A stretch of DNA of 64,000 bases from Tubulanus polymorphus (GCF_964204645.1 NC_134028.1:1116001-1180000); one strand, 5' to 3'. Positions 23,796 to 46,100 are shown, counted from the first letter of the stretch. The notes: generated by a model from the sequence alone, not told the origin. Translations and numbers: made by a program.

Positions 23796-23896
23796 AGTTT
23801 TTAGATACGTATAATGTTTATGATATTCGGTGTTCAGTGTTTATTTCAACAAGAGGAGTCGGGGTACGATATAGTAATCTGGTCATTGACTGACAG

Positions 23897-26309
23897 TTAT
23901 GGCTTCAAATCATGAGGAAAAAAAGCATTTCTTTGTTTATCTCCTGTGAACTGAACAAGTACTGAGTGTGGGCACTACCACGGGCCCGGGCTGACTCCAA
24001 GACTGATGAGACACTGTCCAGACTGGAAGTGTTCTATACATTATGAGACATGGTTCAGACTTGACATTACATGACATTCCCATCTGTTCTACTAGACTGA
24101 ATATTGGTGGTCAGGAACTACCAGAAATATTTCTATCAAGTGTGGTATCGTACGTCTTTATCTATTAGTTCCTGATTTTTCTACTAGATGGCGAGGGTGT
24201 GTCGTGATAAAAGCGTACGACGATCCACACAAATATCTCGCCAAACTATTAGTTCCACGAAATTCTAATAGATGGCAACAAGTGTCCCGCCATTGATTAG
24301 AAAGAACTTTGAGATTGAGAAATATCTCATTGAGTTTCCGCCAAAATTCTGTCGCTATTAGCTACGATACCGAGCTAATAATCATTGTTTACCGATCGAT
24401 AAGGATAGATATACGAAAAAGAAAGAAGAATGTACAATATGTAATTCTGGTGCAATTGGTGATGAATACCATTATCTAATGATCTGTCATTCTCACACCA
24501 GGCTGAGAAGAAGATACCTAACAAGTTACTATTACGAAACTCTAACCGAGCTAAAATATTACGTTATTGAATAAGAAGAAACCGAAATTATTAATGAATA
24601 TCATAAAATGTTCTGTAAATATTTTGTTTCCTACATAGTGTATTAATATGCATGTGTTTCTATATCCTTACAATTGACATTGTCAAGATGAATGAATAAA
24701 GTTAAAGTTAAAGAATCTTATCATCTTATATTAATTAATTAGTTTGCACCAGGGAAACGACTTGCCGACCTAAGTGATGCATTTGAGTGAACTCCAGATA
24801 GAACGGTCTCATAAAAAACATGATCTTCTACCACAGAATATAGCGCCCTAAAATAATGATTTTAAGGGGTGCCACACGATAACTAGCTCCTTGGTGAGTG
24901 GTTTCGTCCAATATCAGATATTCACCTACTGCAGCATGAAACATCACAACCACAGATGAACAAACAGACTTCATATATTATGTATTACTTTTATTAGATA
25001 AATAGGGATATTCAATGGCTTCAAATCATGAGGAAAAAAGCATTTATTTGTAAATATCATGTTTACTGAACAAGTACCGGTACTGAGTATGAGAGAACTA
25101 CCGCAGGGGCCCGGGCAGATACCATCCAGACTGATAGGAGACCGTCCAGACTGGAAGTGTTCTATGCATTATGAGACATGGTTCAGACTTGTTACATGAC
25201 ATTCTCATTTGTTCTATTAGACTGAAGATGGGTGGTAAGAACTATACCAGAAATATTTCTATCATGTGTGGGATTTTGCGTCTTTATCTATTAGTTCCTG
25301 AATGTTCTACTAGATGGCGAGGGTGTGTCATCATAAAAGCGTACGACGATCTACACAAGTACCTCGCCAAACTATAGTTCCACGAAATTCTAATAGATGG
25401 CTACAAGTATCACGCCATTGAATGGAGACAAATAAAGTTATCTTTTCTTATCTTAATCAATTAGTTTGCACCAGAGATTCATGATTATGCATTTGAGCGA
25501 ACTCCAGATAGTTAGAACGGTCTCATAAAAAGCATGATCTACCACAGAATATCGCGCCCCAAAATGATGATTTCAAGGGGTGCCAAAGGATTTAACTAGT
25601 TCCTTGATTAGTGGCCTCGTCCAATGTCAATTATTTACCAGCCTATCACCTAATAGATGAATAGGAATATTCAATGGTTTCAAATCATGAGGAAAAAAGC
25701 ATTTCTTTGTAGATATCGTGTGTACTGAACAAGTACTGAATACTGAGAGCACCACTACCGCAGTACTCAGAACGCATTATGAGACATGGTCCAGACTTGT
25801 TACATGACATTCTCATTTGTTCTATTAGACTGAAGATGGGTGGTAGGAACTACCAGAAATATTTCTATCAAGTGTGGGATTTTACGTGTTTATCTATTAG
25901 TTCCTTATTGTTCTACTAGATGGCGAGGGTGTGCCGTCATAAAAGTGTACGTGATCTGCACAAATATCTCGCCAAATTATTAGTTCCACGAAATTCTAAT
26001 AGATGGCAACAAGTGTCACGCCATTCAATCAATTTGTTTGCATCAGGACCTAAGTGATTATGCATTTGAATGGACTAATGATAGTTAAAACGGTCTCATA
26101 AAAAACATGACCTTCTACCATAGAATATAGCGCCCTAAAATAATGATTTCAAGGGGTGTCACACGATAACTAGCTCCTTGATGAGTGGCCTCGTCCAATA
26201 TCAGATAATCACCTACTGCAGCATGAAACATCACAACCACAGAATATACAAGATGAACAAACAGACTTCATATATTATGTATTTTTTATTAGATAAATAG
26301 GGATATTCA
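23897..26309. repeat. tandem triplication of a roughly 650-bp segment
   Basis: Three units start ATGGTTTCAAATCATGAGG or ATGGCTTCAAATCATGAGG at 23897, 25015 and 25674. They end at the shared AGGGATATTCA or AGGAATATTCA. Unit 1 is longer because of a LINE fragment; units 2 and 3 are about 655 and 636 bp. Each unit includes two motifs with TAGATGGC and a block GTTTGCACCAG. Divergence among the copies is moderate with small indels. No coding potential is shared. Confidence 0.85.
24302..24713 (+). mobile_element. 5'-truncated non-LTR retrotransposon (LINE) 3' end, degenerate
   Basis: The plus strand from 24377 reads NNHCLPIDKDRY, then CTICNSGAIGDEYHYLMICH with a C-x2-C-x11-H-x4-C knuckle. This is the conserved end of ORF2 in CR1/L2/I-like LINEs. 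The frame is broken by an upstream stop at 24359 and a frameshift near 24525, after which KPKLLMNIIKC continues in another frame. The sequence ends in AATAAAGTTAAAGTTAAAG, a typical 3' microsatellite tail. It sits only in unit 1 of the triplicated segment. Confidence 0.75.
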
Positions 26310-29033
26310 ATATACAGGTTTCTGTTTCGTGTGATTAAGATTGCACTTTCTCTGTACAATAGGGAGTATAATAATATAACATAATTACACGGGACAGAAC
26401 GGAAGACAAATAGAGAGGAGAATTAATAGTTCATTTAACCATCTAAAACACAAGTCAATTTAACAGAGCTTTCATTTTTTACAAGTTTTAACCTTTGTCT
26501 AAACTATAAACGTAGTGGTTTATTTTCGTAGTTTCAAATCCGTTGATTTAGATGGTTAAAAGCGACGTGTGTAAATAAATAAAAAATTCATGTGAATGAA
26601 ATGAAAATATTCTCTCAATTTCAAACATAAATTTTGCTGATGCGATGATAACTAATAATAATTTTCTCTCATATTTTTTACTGATAATAAACGCAATTAA
26701 TCGCAATTTGATGACAATTACTCTTAAACTTGTGGTTTGAAGACAAATTGCGGGGATATAAATTTGCTTGGCTGGTTTTCATTTCATTGACTGTCTGTAC
26801 ACGATAATGTGAGGCTAACGAAACAATTTTGCTCATGTGGAACAAAACATAGTTTTTTACAACTTGAAAATCGATGCATATTTTATCATTATCGCATTGC
26901 ATATAAAGAGAAGCCATGAATTACGTTTGCAAATAAAAAATCACACTTAAAATAAATGTCGTTTTTCGGCTAATTATGAGTAATGACATAAAATTGTAAC
27001 TTTTCGAATGGTAGCAGTAAATCTGAAAATAGAATTCGATTAAACACTGGTTAATATTGTTGTATCTGTTTTCATGTTTTACAGTTCAGCCAGTGCATTA
27101 GTTAATAGTTCAGATTTACATAGAAACAGCTTCTAATTTCAAATAAATCACAGCAGTCTGAATTCATCGCTAATTCAACCAGTAGTTCAATATATTCCCC
27201 GAGTTCATAAGCCATTGGTTTTTAATTCATCTTATTTTCAATCACTACGCACATAACTCTCGATCAATGTAAACGAAATGGAATTATCTTATATTCAGTC
27301 ATCGCCGGAACGTGTTTACAATTCAAATAGCGGATACAATAAAGAGTGCTGTGGAATCTGTCTAAAAATTTGCAAAATGAAAATTGCCAAATAAAATTCA
27401 AACGGTTTTACATATGATTCAAACAAAAAGGATGAATGACAATGGATATGTGTATATTCAATATAATATATATTTATATATATATATATATGTATATAAT
27501 GTATATATATACCAACAATTGCTGCCAATGCAATAACTACAATGCACTTTTTATTATTCCAATAGTTTCGCTTTTTTATTTGCTGTTTTTCTTAATCATA
27601 ATCGCTGCAGAACTTATAATAGATATGTTGTAAACAGAAATTTTGCACAATCAGTGAGCGCCGCACGCCGTGTGGTAGAGATGTCTGATCGGTAGAAAAT
27701 ATACTCTAGTTTATAATATATAAAATCTTAATATCGTTTATAAAATTCCATAAAACATTTTTGTCATCGTCAATTTTTCTTCCGAGACACAACCGTATTT
27801 TGTAAAAGAAAATCACGTATCAGGTGCTGCTAATAAAAAAACTCAATTGATAAAAACAATATTCGATCTAAAGTACAGGCTGGTATAATTTTACAAGCTG
27901 GTATAATTTTGCACATGAAACAGAGTCTTAAGATTTTTTATCTACGTTGTGCTTAGAAAACACGATTCATGATTTATTTTTCTAAAAATACGCTTCTCCA
28001 GGTAGCGATATTATTACGATTACAACAAACATGGAAATAAAATACATGTTGCCGAAAAGCTTTTCAATTCGCCCAAAATTTCGTAGTCATAAAATGGTCG
28101 TATCTAAATATCTATACAAACTTATTGCGACAATTTGAAACAGAACATATTATTGCATGATTAGGAAATAATTCAGATCGGTAGATTTTTCAAATAAATG
28201 CATTGGGTGTGTTGAAGATTTTAATTAATCTATGCTGACCATAGCAACAACTGGTTTCATTTTCAGTTAATTCAAACTCACTTTTAGGGTTTGAGAGCGA
28301 GAGGGGGGAGAGTATGGTGTAATCGAACAAGATGAAATGATGAATATTCATGAGATAAATAAATGATTGACAGCTGAGAAATCAATATAAAGAAGTGTAC
28401 AAAGGAATTATACAGCAGAAGATTGATTATCCTAAAACAGCAGAAGGTACAATATACGTTAAGCGCACTGATGTCTGAGGCTGCTGCGCTTTTCCTTAAA
28501 GCCTTAAAACGGGAAATCAAAATCATGCCTATTCTAATCGGGTTAGTAAGGATTGAGGAACTGCTCGAAATATAAAAGCTACTTTAATCGGTTCGAATAT
28601 TTCTGCAAACTGACCAGTAAGAACTGAGACCAATTAAATCGGCTAAAACTCATCCTTAACTTCCGATTGAAATAAATATAATCTGATGACCAGAGTTTAA
28701 TGATTAAGATTAGCTTAAGGAAGTCTCAGGCGAATATCAGTAAGGTGTGAAACCCCACGTACAGCGTTTCATAATCATAACAATATCTCTTATCATTATT
28801 CATGTACATTTTTCTCAGTTTCTTTGTTATGTACACGTTGAATATATGTACAAAATTCTCATATAAAAATACGCATTTTTACGAATGCAGGACTATTCAC
28901 AAATCGGTCATTTGGTTGCCGAGCGACGAGCTAACACATCGCCCGCAGCAACGGTGTAAATATGATACGACATAAAATTACACCATGATTACAATAAATA
29001 CATTTATGCGATTACGTCAATTTACAATACCAT

Positions 29034-29036
<3 letters not shown>

Positions 29037-29081
<45 letters not shown>
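29037..29081. repeat. (AAT)n microsatellite
   Basis: About 15 uninterrupted AAT triplets. Confidence 0.95.
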
Positions 29082-29082
<1 letters not shown>

Positions 29083-29268
29083 CAGCCTTTACTCCGCACT
29101 TAAAACAATCACTGCGGATCACCTTGTACAAAATGACACACGAACCCTTTGGATTCAATTTAAAATCATTGACATGATTGTGATCGATCGTCCAGTTAAG
29201 TAGAAATAAATAATTTGACCTTAAAAACCATTTACAACTATTTGTTATATTGATCCGTCTGATAAACA

Positions 29269-29400
29269 CGGTCATCAAGAGAGAATGTCTTTGCCCGTGT
29301 CCATCAGCGACCATCAAGAGAGAATGTCCGTGCCCGTGTCCATCAGCGGTCATCAAGAGAGAATGTCTGTGCCATGTCAATCAAGAATGTCTGTGCGTAT
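29269..29400. repeat. 39-bp tandem repeat, about 3 copies
   Basis: The units contain GGTCATCAAGAGAGAATGTC followed by YGTGCCCGTGTCCATCAGC. The last copy is shortened. Confidence 0.85.
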
Positions 29401-29659
29401 GTCCGTGCAATTTCAACGCAATACTTTCGTCCGTTCGTTCATTTGTATGTACAACAATATCATAGAACATACACAAATACAATCAGCATATATTATATAT
29501 TTACAAACAATTTCATTTTAGAAAATTTTTCTCTGTATTTTTATACGTTTGTGACGACTGACAATCGAATTAATGACACGTGACACGCGATAGTTTGTAG
29601 TGTTCTCTCTCCCGTAACGGCGAGTTCTTCTTGCGAGCGAAGGGCGTGGTGCGGCACGT

Positions 29660-29665
29660 TTTATT
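29660..29665 (-). terminator. candidate poly(A) signal of the ZMIZ1-type gene
   Basis: TTTATT on the plus strand is AATAAA on the minus strand, about 315 nt after the stop codon. It is one of several possible signals further downstream. Confidence 0.3.
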
Positions 29666-29977
29666 CAACAAATAACTTATAACATTCGACGAGTTTTAGA
29701 ACGCCACGACACTCAAGACATCGAAACAGGCGTACCCCTGTCTCCTACCCCAGGCTGTCTTAGTGACTTTATTATGTTAAAACATCAGCATTTCAGTGCG
29801 GTGAATTCTTCGCTTGATTACGAACATTTGAGTTTTTTTTCTCATTTTTCGCGAGTAAAATATTTTCGTAATAAAATCCATTGCAGTTTTGGTGTAAATG
29901 GCCACATTAAGTGTTTGTTTTTTAACGTATCATTTGTTTTTGGCAAGTACGACGACGACGATAAATATATGAAATCT

Positions 29978-37072
<7,095 letters not shown>

Positions 37073-38527
37073 CTGTAAATATACAAACGAAAACTATTCA
37101 TTAATTCATCGACAAATCTTTGAAAAAACTTCAACCAACTATTTGGAGGAAAACTATAACAGAAATTGTTTTCCTATAGGGAATAGTGGACATATCAATT
37201 TGTAATGATGACGATTTCGTAGATGATACAAAAATCTCATCAGATGCAATCATGTTCTAATCAGTACATGACCCAAATATTAGATCTACATGATGCGCAT
37301 TAATTAGCTGAATGGATTTTAACACCTTCCATGAAATCCAAACATGAATCGAACAAAATCTTTGTTTGATTTCAACACTGCTGTTAGTTCAGCTTATTTC
37401 AACAGTTACCCACAAAATCGGTGTTTGTCCGGTAAGGGAATGTGGACTTGTGCAATTTTAATTAAACACTCAGTCAGTCACTAGCACAGTCATTGAATAT
37501 CGATCCACTTTTTAAGATTTGAAACAGGACCTAAATTTCAACCATAAATAAATCATGAAACATGGTATATATTTCATACATCCCTCCCGACACCTACAAT
37601 GCGCAATCATATCTCATTTCAGTCAATAATTCTTGTATATATTAATAAGTGTTCATGATAGAAACTTCTTTCAGCGTCTAAATTTAGTCGCGATCTGGCC
37701 AGAGGGGTGTCACTTCTGGTTATAAAAAAGGAACAACGCCTTAATATAATTCAACTAACAACCATCAACAAAGTGGTATCCAGTTTATACGCTTTAAATT
37801 ATAAATATAAAGACAAAATAGGTTAAGATTAACTTCATAACTACCTTCCAATGAGAGCAATAATATTTTAGATTACTTTCCGATCATTCCTCTACTTGGA
37901 AATGTAAAAATACACTACTAGTCCAATGAGGAAGTTATGCTTTTAAATGACTTGAGTAAAACCAGTATGTAGGTAAGGGATAAATTCATCCGTGTTTATC
38001 ATCAAGATTTCCCCGTTAATGGATTTCCCCACGACGGATGATAAGATACGTGACATCACAATAACGCATGTCAACGAGTATCCATGTACGCAGTCAACAC
38101 CGAGCGAAATATAACACTATATTATTATAACTGATATAATAAATGGTGTGTTTTAAACGCGTCAGAACAAATAAATACATCTTCTGCAGCTTAATGATCA
38201 ATACTTCTCTCGCTTACGGCTGGAAAAAATGAATTTCATACACGTGCGAAGGTATCCAGTCGTATACAATTATAATCAATGATAGAAAACACTACTGAAA
38301 TATTTCAAGTGAAACGTTTTGTGAAAATAAATAACTGAATCGCGATTGAGAAGAATCAAAACGATCACTGAAAACTTACGTCATAAACGTTCGTGACGTC
38401 GCGCTATTAAATACCATTATTTATTGTTAGATATCGACGTACATCGCCATAACGACAATGACTGTTATTAAGAATCGGGTTTAAACCAATTACTGATTGG
38501 GAGTGGATACTGACGTTAGCGCCACCA

Positions 38528-38556
38528 CGCAGCAGCAGCAGCAGCAGCAGCGGCGG
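38528..38556. repeat. (CAG)n/(CGG) microsatellite
   Basis: About eight CAG or GCA triplets run into GGCGG, in a GC-richer patch. This is not in a supported reading frame. Confidence 0.85.
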
Positions 38557-39859
38557 TATCGGTAATCGAGATTTTTTTATTTACGTGCGCCCGTGCTTCG
38601 TCGCTGCACTGACAATTAATCAAGTAAATGATCTCATTACACAGTGCTCCACTCTCAGGGAGAATAACTGTTTTGCGAGACAATCAACCGACGACGCAGT
38701 CTTAAACAGATTTGAATAATTGCTCCGCAGTTCCTAGAAGCAGTTACCATGGTGATGATGGTAGCGGCCGCTCGCTGTTTAAGGTGGTGAAGAGCTACAG
38801 TAACATCTATCGACGATGACTGCTGCTCGCTCGCGCGCGTTCGATCAATCTGTAAAATCTTGATAAAACCTGTCCCGATACACGATACACGGTCTATTCA
38901 ATACTCAGTGTATATCGATTCCCTGTAACCGGTCGGTGGCATTTTGCCATATTTTGTAATTAATTTGTCATAAGACTCCGATGTAAGAAAGAAGACAAAT
39001 CACTATTCAGACGATACTTCTATACACAAATAGGAAAGCAATAATAAGTTGATTTATTCTAATGATTTCTCTGCACTCTATTTCAACGACCGATCGACAA
39101 CCCACACAGCGTAATATCAGTTTCCAACCTACGCGACGACGACTTACTACTCTTTGACACCGGTTAAAATCCCGACAGCATTCAGCATTTCCGAAAACAC
39201 AAATCATCATCGGGGTGCAGTTGATTACGGCTGATTTAAAGCGTAGGCAGGCGCGTGGAGGCGGTTAAACTGACAACTGAGATGATCTGTGACATACCAA
39301 TCTTCTCATAAACTTGTCATTAACTTAAATGTCTTTGCGAACCTTCATAACGAACTCTGTACGTTGACTCAATAGAATAATTAACAGATTACATACATGA
39401 CAATGTTTCTCAACTAACAATTGGATAATTTAACCTCTTAGAAAATCTGTATAATTGGGCAGAAACCACTCCACTATTAACTAACCAAATGATTTATTAC
39501 ACTTCGTAGAACCAACAAAAACCTTTCTATTTTCAATTGTATTCAAATAGAGAGTATTTGTAGATTGGCCTTCACAACACAAGTGGTGAACAGAAGTCAC
39601 AGATGACTGACACGATGCATGTTAACAATAATACCCACCACATCCAAGCTGACCTCTAAAGCCAGTACATGTTCACGACTGGTAAATTACATAAGTGATT
39701 GTTGTATCGATCACCTGAACAACAAGTCAATATCATTGACCATCTATTCAGCTAGTGCTGCCACCTAGAAAGAAGCTTTATAAATCTAGTACGTGATATC
39801 CGATATTGTTTCACCGATTTTGTACGATCAGAGAATGGATTAAAAAGCGACCCGTAACC

Positions 39860-39950
39860 GGGACCATTTTCCATTATAGAAATAGCATTGAAAATCTATC
39901 TAGAGGGACCATTTTCCATTATAGAAATAGCATTGAAAATCTATCTAGAT
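39860..39950. repeat. tandem duplication, 45-bp period
   Basis: Two identical copies of a segment beginning GGGACCATTTTCCATTATAG and ending CTATCTAGA. Confidence 0.9.
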
Positions 39951-42900
39951 ATCGTTACAGTGACATAACGCAATTATCCAACAACTGAGTCTTAAAACAT
40001 CAGTGCACACTGATATCTATCTATGTACTGTGTTTGGTATTGATCAAACATGATATTAATCGCTCAGTGTTTCTCCCTGCTGCCATATATATATATACAC
40101 TGATGTTCATTCCTATCTCTACTGAGTGGAGACTTGTACGTTGTTTAATTGTGGAATGAATCTCACAGACAGATGGTTTAATAGCGCACGCACGCGAGGA
40201 GATGATGTCTCTCGATCTGTGCCTTCGAGCCATTGTCATTTAATATACACAGCGTTGTCGTCGTGAGGAAGGGTTTTCCTTTCATTATTATTTTGTTCTC
40301 GCGGCGATATCAGAACTATTGAAACTTAGTACATCTTCGGCGTTATTACCGATGACTACTTTACCACGAACACCTCCAGCATATACACCGGCGTAGAAAG
40401 GTCATCTAATAGATCAAATCACTGATTCCGGGCAAATTTAAGTTACTAGTGAACTTTTTCAACACACATCAATTTCTATTGTCTTGAAGAAGATGTAGAA
40501 AGGTGCGTGATCTAGCAGTGTCCTTTTGTGGGTAAATAAGACAGTGTGTTACATTGTTAGGAGGAGTCGAGGGAATGGTTGCTAGGCACTTGATGAGCAT
40601 TCTTTGATCAAATGATATCATTTTTATCTACCGATGATCTGATTGGGCTCTGATTGGACTCACGACTGAGATGCATTTTTCAGTTTAGCCGCGATTATTC
40701 AAATAAAATAGGCGCCGATTCTTTTCAGACTCAAACCCAAGTGTCACACGTGTAACAACCACTTAGTCGAGAAGATCCACAAAATACTTGAGAAATTCCG
40801 CAATTATTCAGCAAAAAAAATTAAAGTTCTTGGATAGAAATGTGTATATAGTACGCCTGATGTTTTTAGCCGAAACATTGCTCGAAATATATTCATATAC
40901 ACTGGTATTCAAGAACGTTTCATCTGTTACTGAATTTACTGCGAGATTTCTCTAATGTAAGAACCGAATGTTCATCAGTGAAATGATCACAAATGATTAT
41001 TTTAAACTCGGTTCAATCTATAACTATGTATCGTCATCACTCTCGAGGTTTACGACTGGAGGTAACATATTATTTCTACCTATCACCGACGAATGGACAT
41101 CGACTTGACGACCGTCGAGGGACGAACGAACGAACGACATCGATGCTATAAAGCGGCCATTAGTGCAGCATGTGATGTGTAATGAGAGTCGACTATCAGA
41201 GAGTCTTCTCTAAACTATCGATATTTAAATATTTAACATATCGAACGCTACATTCACCGAGCAAGTAGTTTATCCGCATGAAGTCGACGTAACAGTTTTT
41301 GCTGCCGATTCAATAATAAGCTACAATAATCACACGTTCTATTTCACAAAAAACTCCACCTTTTTCTCATCATTTACAAGAATCTGATTACCGAAAAATT
41401 CATCAGAAATAAAGATCACAGCTTGTAAAATATACGGGGAGATGGTTTATAATTGAACGATAAAATCTGCTGCTGTCGAGTGTTGAGTGGAATAGCGGGG
41501 CACTGAGTACATAACATCGGTCGTCATAAACAATTCAACACCAGAAACATTTGACAGCATTACATCCTCTACCGAGAAACAAGGTATCAACACTAAACTA
41601 TAAAATTGCCATCAAGCTTGCAGCTAATTAGATATATTCAACCTTACGTACCCGTTGTTCAGCGGGACCAGAGGTAATGCGTTCCTGAGTAAAATCTAAT
41701 CTACATTTGTAAGTTGTTTACAAAGTTTATCCTAAGTGAAGTGAAAGAAGAAGGCATTAATTTGATGAACCTCGAAGGAAATAGTTTAGTTAGAGGCTAT
41801 TATAGCTTCGACAGTAATTCGGGAAGTCTGGTTTATAATAACGCGACTTCTATTTCTCAGATCGAGCTCGCTGTAAGGAACATACAGGGGTTTAATCGCC
41901 ATCATTTTTTTCTATCTCGTTCATATCGCGTGTGTGTCTCTAGCTGAAATATGTCACGGATGAAAATAAATCATCATCGCCGGCTCGCGGTGTATTAAAG
42001 CCGGTAGGTTGTGCATTGAGTTAACTCGCTATTGACAATCCGCACAGGTTTGCGCGGATAATTGCCTGCACGGAGCAAGACGTTTCTGATTGATGCGATT
42101 CTGCCGTTCTTATTATTGATCGAAAGAGAAGAGTGGCAAGAGAGCACACACATTCACCGCTGCTAACATGACACCCGCATCGCTGTGCCACCGAGAAAAA
42201 CATACTCTTGTAAAGGCCGCGCTTTGTTATTGCGCGCACACGGAAAATGGCTTCCAATTGGCGAAAATATGGCACTAGTCATCTCTCTCCGAGCTGAGCA
42301 CCTAACTGGCTATTTAAGCGCGTAATATCAACAATCCGATAAACGATAAGAAAGCCATTAAAATACCACCTCTCACCAAACAGTTTATTCAGCAATCACT
42401 GCAGAGAAAAACAGAGTTTCAAATCACTGAGGATCGGGGTAATTACGCTGACAACTAATATCAGGTCAGAATCCACACAAATGAAAGATGGTGTCACGAG
42501 TAACGAGCTGAAAATGAACGCACTCGATCTCATCTCAATTATAGTTATCGATATAATTCACAGATTTTCAGATATCAGACCAAATTATGAGATATCAATA
42601 ATAGATTCGAACGATCAGTCTACCTGGAACGATCATTTTGAGGAAATCGAATAGATAAGCGTCAAATCAGGGTCAGCACAGGTTTTATATACAATAGGAT
42701 TTCCACAAACTGCGGCATCATCAAAACACTTCATGGAATCAGGAATAATGATAATACAGAATCTATTCCACGAAAATCTCATTTTTTAATGATACCGGAA
42801 ATATATAGTCGGTTGTCACTTCTGCGTAATTCTGAGAACAAGTCGCTGAGACACAGCGATGGAACATACTACTTCAATCATTTCTCTCTGCAAATAACAG

Positions 42901-43106
42901 AAGCCGAAGGTCATAAAACCATTGATGATGCTCGGATCGTTGAGAGATTGTAGTGAATGGATTTTCAGTACTATGATCAGCAGACCGTAGTTGATCTTTC
43001 CTCTTAAGTAGATGTATGACGTTTATCATGCACTAATGCATCAACTTCCTGCTTTTGAACATCACTGTACTGAACATTACTGCACTCTCCGGCGCTGTTA
43101 CATAAT

Positions 43107-43165
43107 TGTTTATGAGATCACTGTTCATGGGTTCACTGTTCATGAGATCACTGTTCCTGGGACCA
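43107..43165. repeat. 15-bp tandem repeat, about 4 copies
   Basis: Units read GAGATCACTGTTCAT, with GGTTCAC and TTCCTGG variants. Confidence 0.75.
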
Positions 43166-46100
43166 TTTTTAAGATGGCTGGTTTTCTTCCAGAGTGGTAT
43201 TGCTTTTACTAACAACTTTCACCACTCCACTATTTCCCAAAAATCTGATAAAATATTTCTAATATCGTTACGATTCGATAAGACCAACTAAGAATGAACA
43301 GGTACGCCATCTGGTGGGATACCAATTCTCTATTTCGACGAGTACATCGCAGAACTCTACAGGAAATGACCACCCCGTAAATTGGGTTATGTTTAAACAA
43401 TCATTTCATTATGAAATTAAGTCACTAAACAGTGAATTCAAATCAAGAGGCACCGACTCTAATCACAGTTAATGCGCTTTAACATCACAGATGTTTTAAC
43501 TACACCACAAATGCGCAACAATAGAACCAATAATATGCAAATTTGATTACTGGTTGCCGTTGGTAATGTATGAATCTGTACTAAGAGTTAATAGAGCACA
43601 TGTCGTTGCGGCGGTTGTCGTGTGAGATATATCTGTATTTATATAATACACTGATATTAATCAATCTAATATTCTGCTACTCGGTAACCATCATCAGTAC
43701 CGGAGTGAGCTAGCTACTGTCACCGCGCCGCCTCGCGTGGCGTAAATCGCCACTCTCACTGTTCGATCTGATTGCTCAACTCTAGTGTATGTCATACACA
43801 ACAACAGGTTTACCAACGATGTGGACATTCGATAAATTAGATATTAAGGCTGCGTCTATGAATTCATTGTTTTACTATGAAATGTACGCATGCTCTGATG
43901 ACATATTCAAACACATTACTGCAATCTCTATAAATTCATATTGTTTATGTATTTTCGAAATCCAATGTTTTTTACATAATCTACTAATAAATATTTGACC
44001 TTATATTCGAATAATTCACAACTGAACGTCGAAACCATCGTATTTCGAAAGCGTCTTGAACTAGGGACATATTTCGTCGGTTGTGATGTGTATATTATTA
44101 CTTCACGCCGATTACAACTGATTTGACGTGTGAACTGAACTTTGATTTTAGCGTACCCTCTATTTAACGGTGTCTGTCTGGCTGGTTAACAACTACTTAT
44201 AGCAAATCGAATACAGCATAATAATTTGATGTATAGGAGTTGATTAAATCAAAATGACAGTTGGTGACAGAGAACTGTAGCATCTGTACTATAAATACAG
44301 TGCAATAACAGATAGAATGCCATCATCGAGTCGATAGCGTTTAGTAGCGAGTAACAGATTGCGAGTATTTGGCAAATAGTTTTAACATGATGAAGTCACA
44401 AGATAATTTCAACAATAGACAATTGATATTCACAACTGGAAAATTCTAACAAAAGCGTCAGTCTAAGTCTCTCATAAATCTAATAATCTTAATAAGAATC
44501 GCCACACTATGATATATCGATAGAGATCCACTAATTAGTAACGCTTCGAGACATTCAAAGAATGCTGGATTATTTCGAGATATTTCATTTATTCGATTGT
44601 ATTCCGATTAAGATTTACACTTCAAAACCATAAAGGTATATAATCTTAATGATTACATTAGGAAGGTGTCACTGATTTCAGAAACAGACTGAACGCAACC
44701 AATTGAAAAAGGACAGGGAAACATAGTACAGAGAATAACAAATCCCTTTCATTATCAATAGATTGGAAGCACACCAAAGGAAGTCAATATGCACCATAGG
44801 GCTTACATAGATAATACTAGACAGTTGTCAAGTGGTCTACCATTATCAGGCATAATATACCAATAACAAGCAATTACAGTAAAGAATGTACAAGATAGTG
44901 ACGTGCCTGGCACCGGTAAATGTGAAGCCAATAGTGACAGCGTTTACAAAATCGGCATTCACTGTTTAGTTCTCTGGAGTTCAGTACAAATTGGCCCTTT
45001 GACACGTAATTACATAGTCTATTCAAGGAAATAAACCCACGAGCACACCGCGCCAATTTATACCGCCTTAACAACAAATAATACCATCGAGTGCTATTAG
45101 GAAATCAAAAGACGCGATTCAAATATTGAAAGGCGATATTAAGCGCTAAAGGTAACAATGCACCTAACAGAACGAGTACAGTTTACTTACACAGCGAGGA
45201 GTTCCGCAGAAGTACCGTTAATATCCATGGTTGACATGACACTGGTGCTGCATTACATCGCCAAGGAAACAATAACGTTTATTGGTATGATTGTTACTAC
45301 GGTATCACAGCCGCACGCCTCAGTCGAGAGCAGTGAGCGAGTCGTTCTAATCAATATCAATGAACAGCCAATGCATTCTTATGAATATTCACGTCGACCT
45401 CTGAACTTCGAGGCCACGTGGAGAACAAACACGGTACTTAACTTACAAATCGAGCAGCATCAAGCTCTCACGGATCAAGCCGGTGATTTGGAAGCGTGGT
45501 AATGTGGCAGTGCGGTGTCAGCGATCATAGTCTACTAATACCTAATAACAACCCGGTTTACTCTCATACGTTCAGCCCTTCCTTACAGTTCTATTAAACC
45601 ATTAACAACGTGTGGATTTCAAACAGATGTTCACTACAAATGACACCGGTGGCTTCCATGATTGTCAAAATGTCATATATGTCTCTAAGTCTAGTGATTA
45701 TTCACAACTCGCTACGAGATAATTGAAACATGAAATATATTTCCTTTTAGTTCACGATTGATTCTCGTTGTTTTGACTTTATCCTAAAAGTCATATTCAG
45801 CGGGTATACTTATAAAGAATAGTTAGAATGTATACAATCAGACTTAACTAATGATAAGATGGTATCAGTACTAATTCAGTATTCCTGACTATCGGAATAT
45901 CATCAAAATGTCAAAAATTAAATAAAGAACGAAATGCTACTTTTTTAGACTTATGTTTCTTTCAGAATGCGGGAAATAAGAAAATTAGCTTATTGTCATT
46001 ATTCAGATTTACGAACGACTAAATTTCATTTTCTCTGTAGTAGACCTACCTAACCTTGAATCGGCCACAATTATGATTCACCCAATCAATCGACCAATTA

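Larger units (their letters stand above)
26310..29977 (-). other. 3' region of the ZMIZ1-type gene, no coding sequence seen
   Basis: AT-rich DNA following the ZMIZ1-type stop codon. Part of it is 3' UTR. A minus-strand AATAAA at 29660-29665 is a candidate end, but longer forms are possible. It contains an (AAT)n tract and a 39-bp tandem repeat. Short frames here have no recognisable protein content. Confidence 0.45.

Noticed and set aside
45158-45502. 114-aa plus-strand open frame
   Set aside because: No recognisable motif, no splice or promoter support, and a length expected by chance over 27 kb of sequence.
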